NCBI RefSeq assembly: GCF_018130695.1
Contig: NZ_JAFCJX010000003.1
Location: 1 to 64,000, forward strand
Direction: 5' to 3'
Source of the DNA: Bradyrhizobium jicamae
Lineage (GTDB): Bacteria > Pseudomonadota > Alphaproteobacteria > Rhizobiales > Xanthobacteraceae
Length of the DNA stretch: 64,000 nt
Below are positions 63,854-64,000 of the stretch, one piece after another. The notes beneath the pieces are model-generated. The model searched no databases. It was given only the letters and a program-made list of their open reading frames with translations, and was not told the origin of the DNA. The position numbers and the translations under genes are program-made. Numbering within the stretch: position 1 is the first letter of the stretch; the number at the start of each line of letters is the position of its first letter.

Positions 63854-64000
63854 GCTGGACTGCACCCCTCAAGTGAGACACGATAATTACAGTGACAGGC
63901 ATTCCGAGGATGACCTGTGGCAAGACGAGCAAAGAAGCGTCAGTTTCCGACGGCTTACAAATTGAAGGCGATCAAGCGGGTGGAGCGGGGCGAAGGCGTC
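63854..64000 (+). mobile_element. Left end of an insertion sequence (IS3-type, partial)
   Basis: The stretch TGGACTGCACCCC at 63855 looks like an IS terminal inverted repeat, and a transposase frame opens 60 bases further in. The element runs out of the window, so its length, family and right end are not known. Confidence 0.5.
63918..64000 (+). CDS. Transposase OrfA, N-terminus only (partial)
   Basis: A GTG start opens MARRAKKRQFPTAYKLKAIK followed by RVERGEGV, cut off by the window edge. A basic start followed by an F-P-x-x-YK-x-KA-I pattern is typical of the helix-turn-helix OrfA of IS3-type elements. Too short for a firm family call. Confidence 0.55.

Overview
The window is high-GC alphaproteobacterial DNA, most likely Bradyrhizobium or a close relative (Nitrobacteraceae). 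This is inferred from codon bias, gene families (TIGR02281 aspartic protease, DUF1289, Mrp/ApbC, HME-type RND pump, tryptophan 2,3-dioxygenase/kynureninase) and long dispersed intergenic repeats. I recognised no rRNA, tRNA or CRISPR array.

Region 1 (1-28.5 kb) looks like a catabolic genomic island for methoxylated aromatic compounds. It carries two cytochrome P450s with an unusual Glu-Pro I-helix. The second resembles the GcoA/CYP255 aromatic O-demethylase family. Partners are [2Fe-2S] ferredoxins and one complete ferredoxin reductase. LigJ (4-oxalomesaconate hydratase) and two LigK-like aldolases point to the lower protocatechuate-4,5-cleavage/gallate route. A five-gene operon (12.3-17.2 kb) encodes an extradiol-dioxygenase-like VOC protein, an alpha/beta hydrolase, an Ldh2-type dehydrogenase, an FAH-family hydrolase and a fused SRPBCC-Gfa protein. 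Gfa condenses formaldehyde with glutathione, and formaldehyde is the product of P450 O-demethylation. The older tetrahydrofolate route (LigM-type demethylase, FolD) survives only as pseudogenes. The island is littered with relics: a frameshifted ferredoxin, a reductase fragment, gcdH, an outer-membrane protein tail, a folD-FAH chimera, and IS630 and IS256 pieces. It ends at a tyrosine recombinase lying beside the 5' end of dusA, a known integration hotspot.

Regulation in the island: two promoters with identical geometry (TTGACATAC followed by the palindrome AGATAC-N6-GTATYT) lie before the ligK2-fd2-ligM unit and before the SBP-DoxX-TetR unit, suggesting one TetR regulon. A GntR regulator lies among TTTCGAAA palindromes.

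Region 2 (28.6-41.7 kb) is backbone: dusA, an aspartic protease, DUF1289, a membrane histidine kinase, a 3-hydroxyisobutyrate-dehydrogenase-like enzyme, a VOC protein, Mrp, then small hypotheticals, repeats, a frameshifted WYL regulator and an NADP oxidoreductase.

Region 3 (41.7-64 kb) has a paralogous pair of small proteins, two Tat-exported TRAP binding proteins, a CzcCBA-like efflux system with a divergent two-component system, an M20 peptidase, a serine beta-lactamase-like protein fused to a complete ClpS adaptor domain, the kynurenine pathway (kynA, kynU and a divergent formamidase), a TRAP permease pair, a second copy of a ~500 bp dispersed repeat, and the start of an insertion sequence at the right edge. 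The ClpS fusion and the SRPBCC-Gfa fusion are the most unusual proteins.
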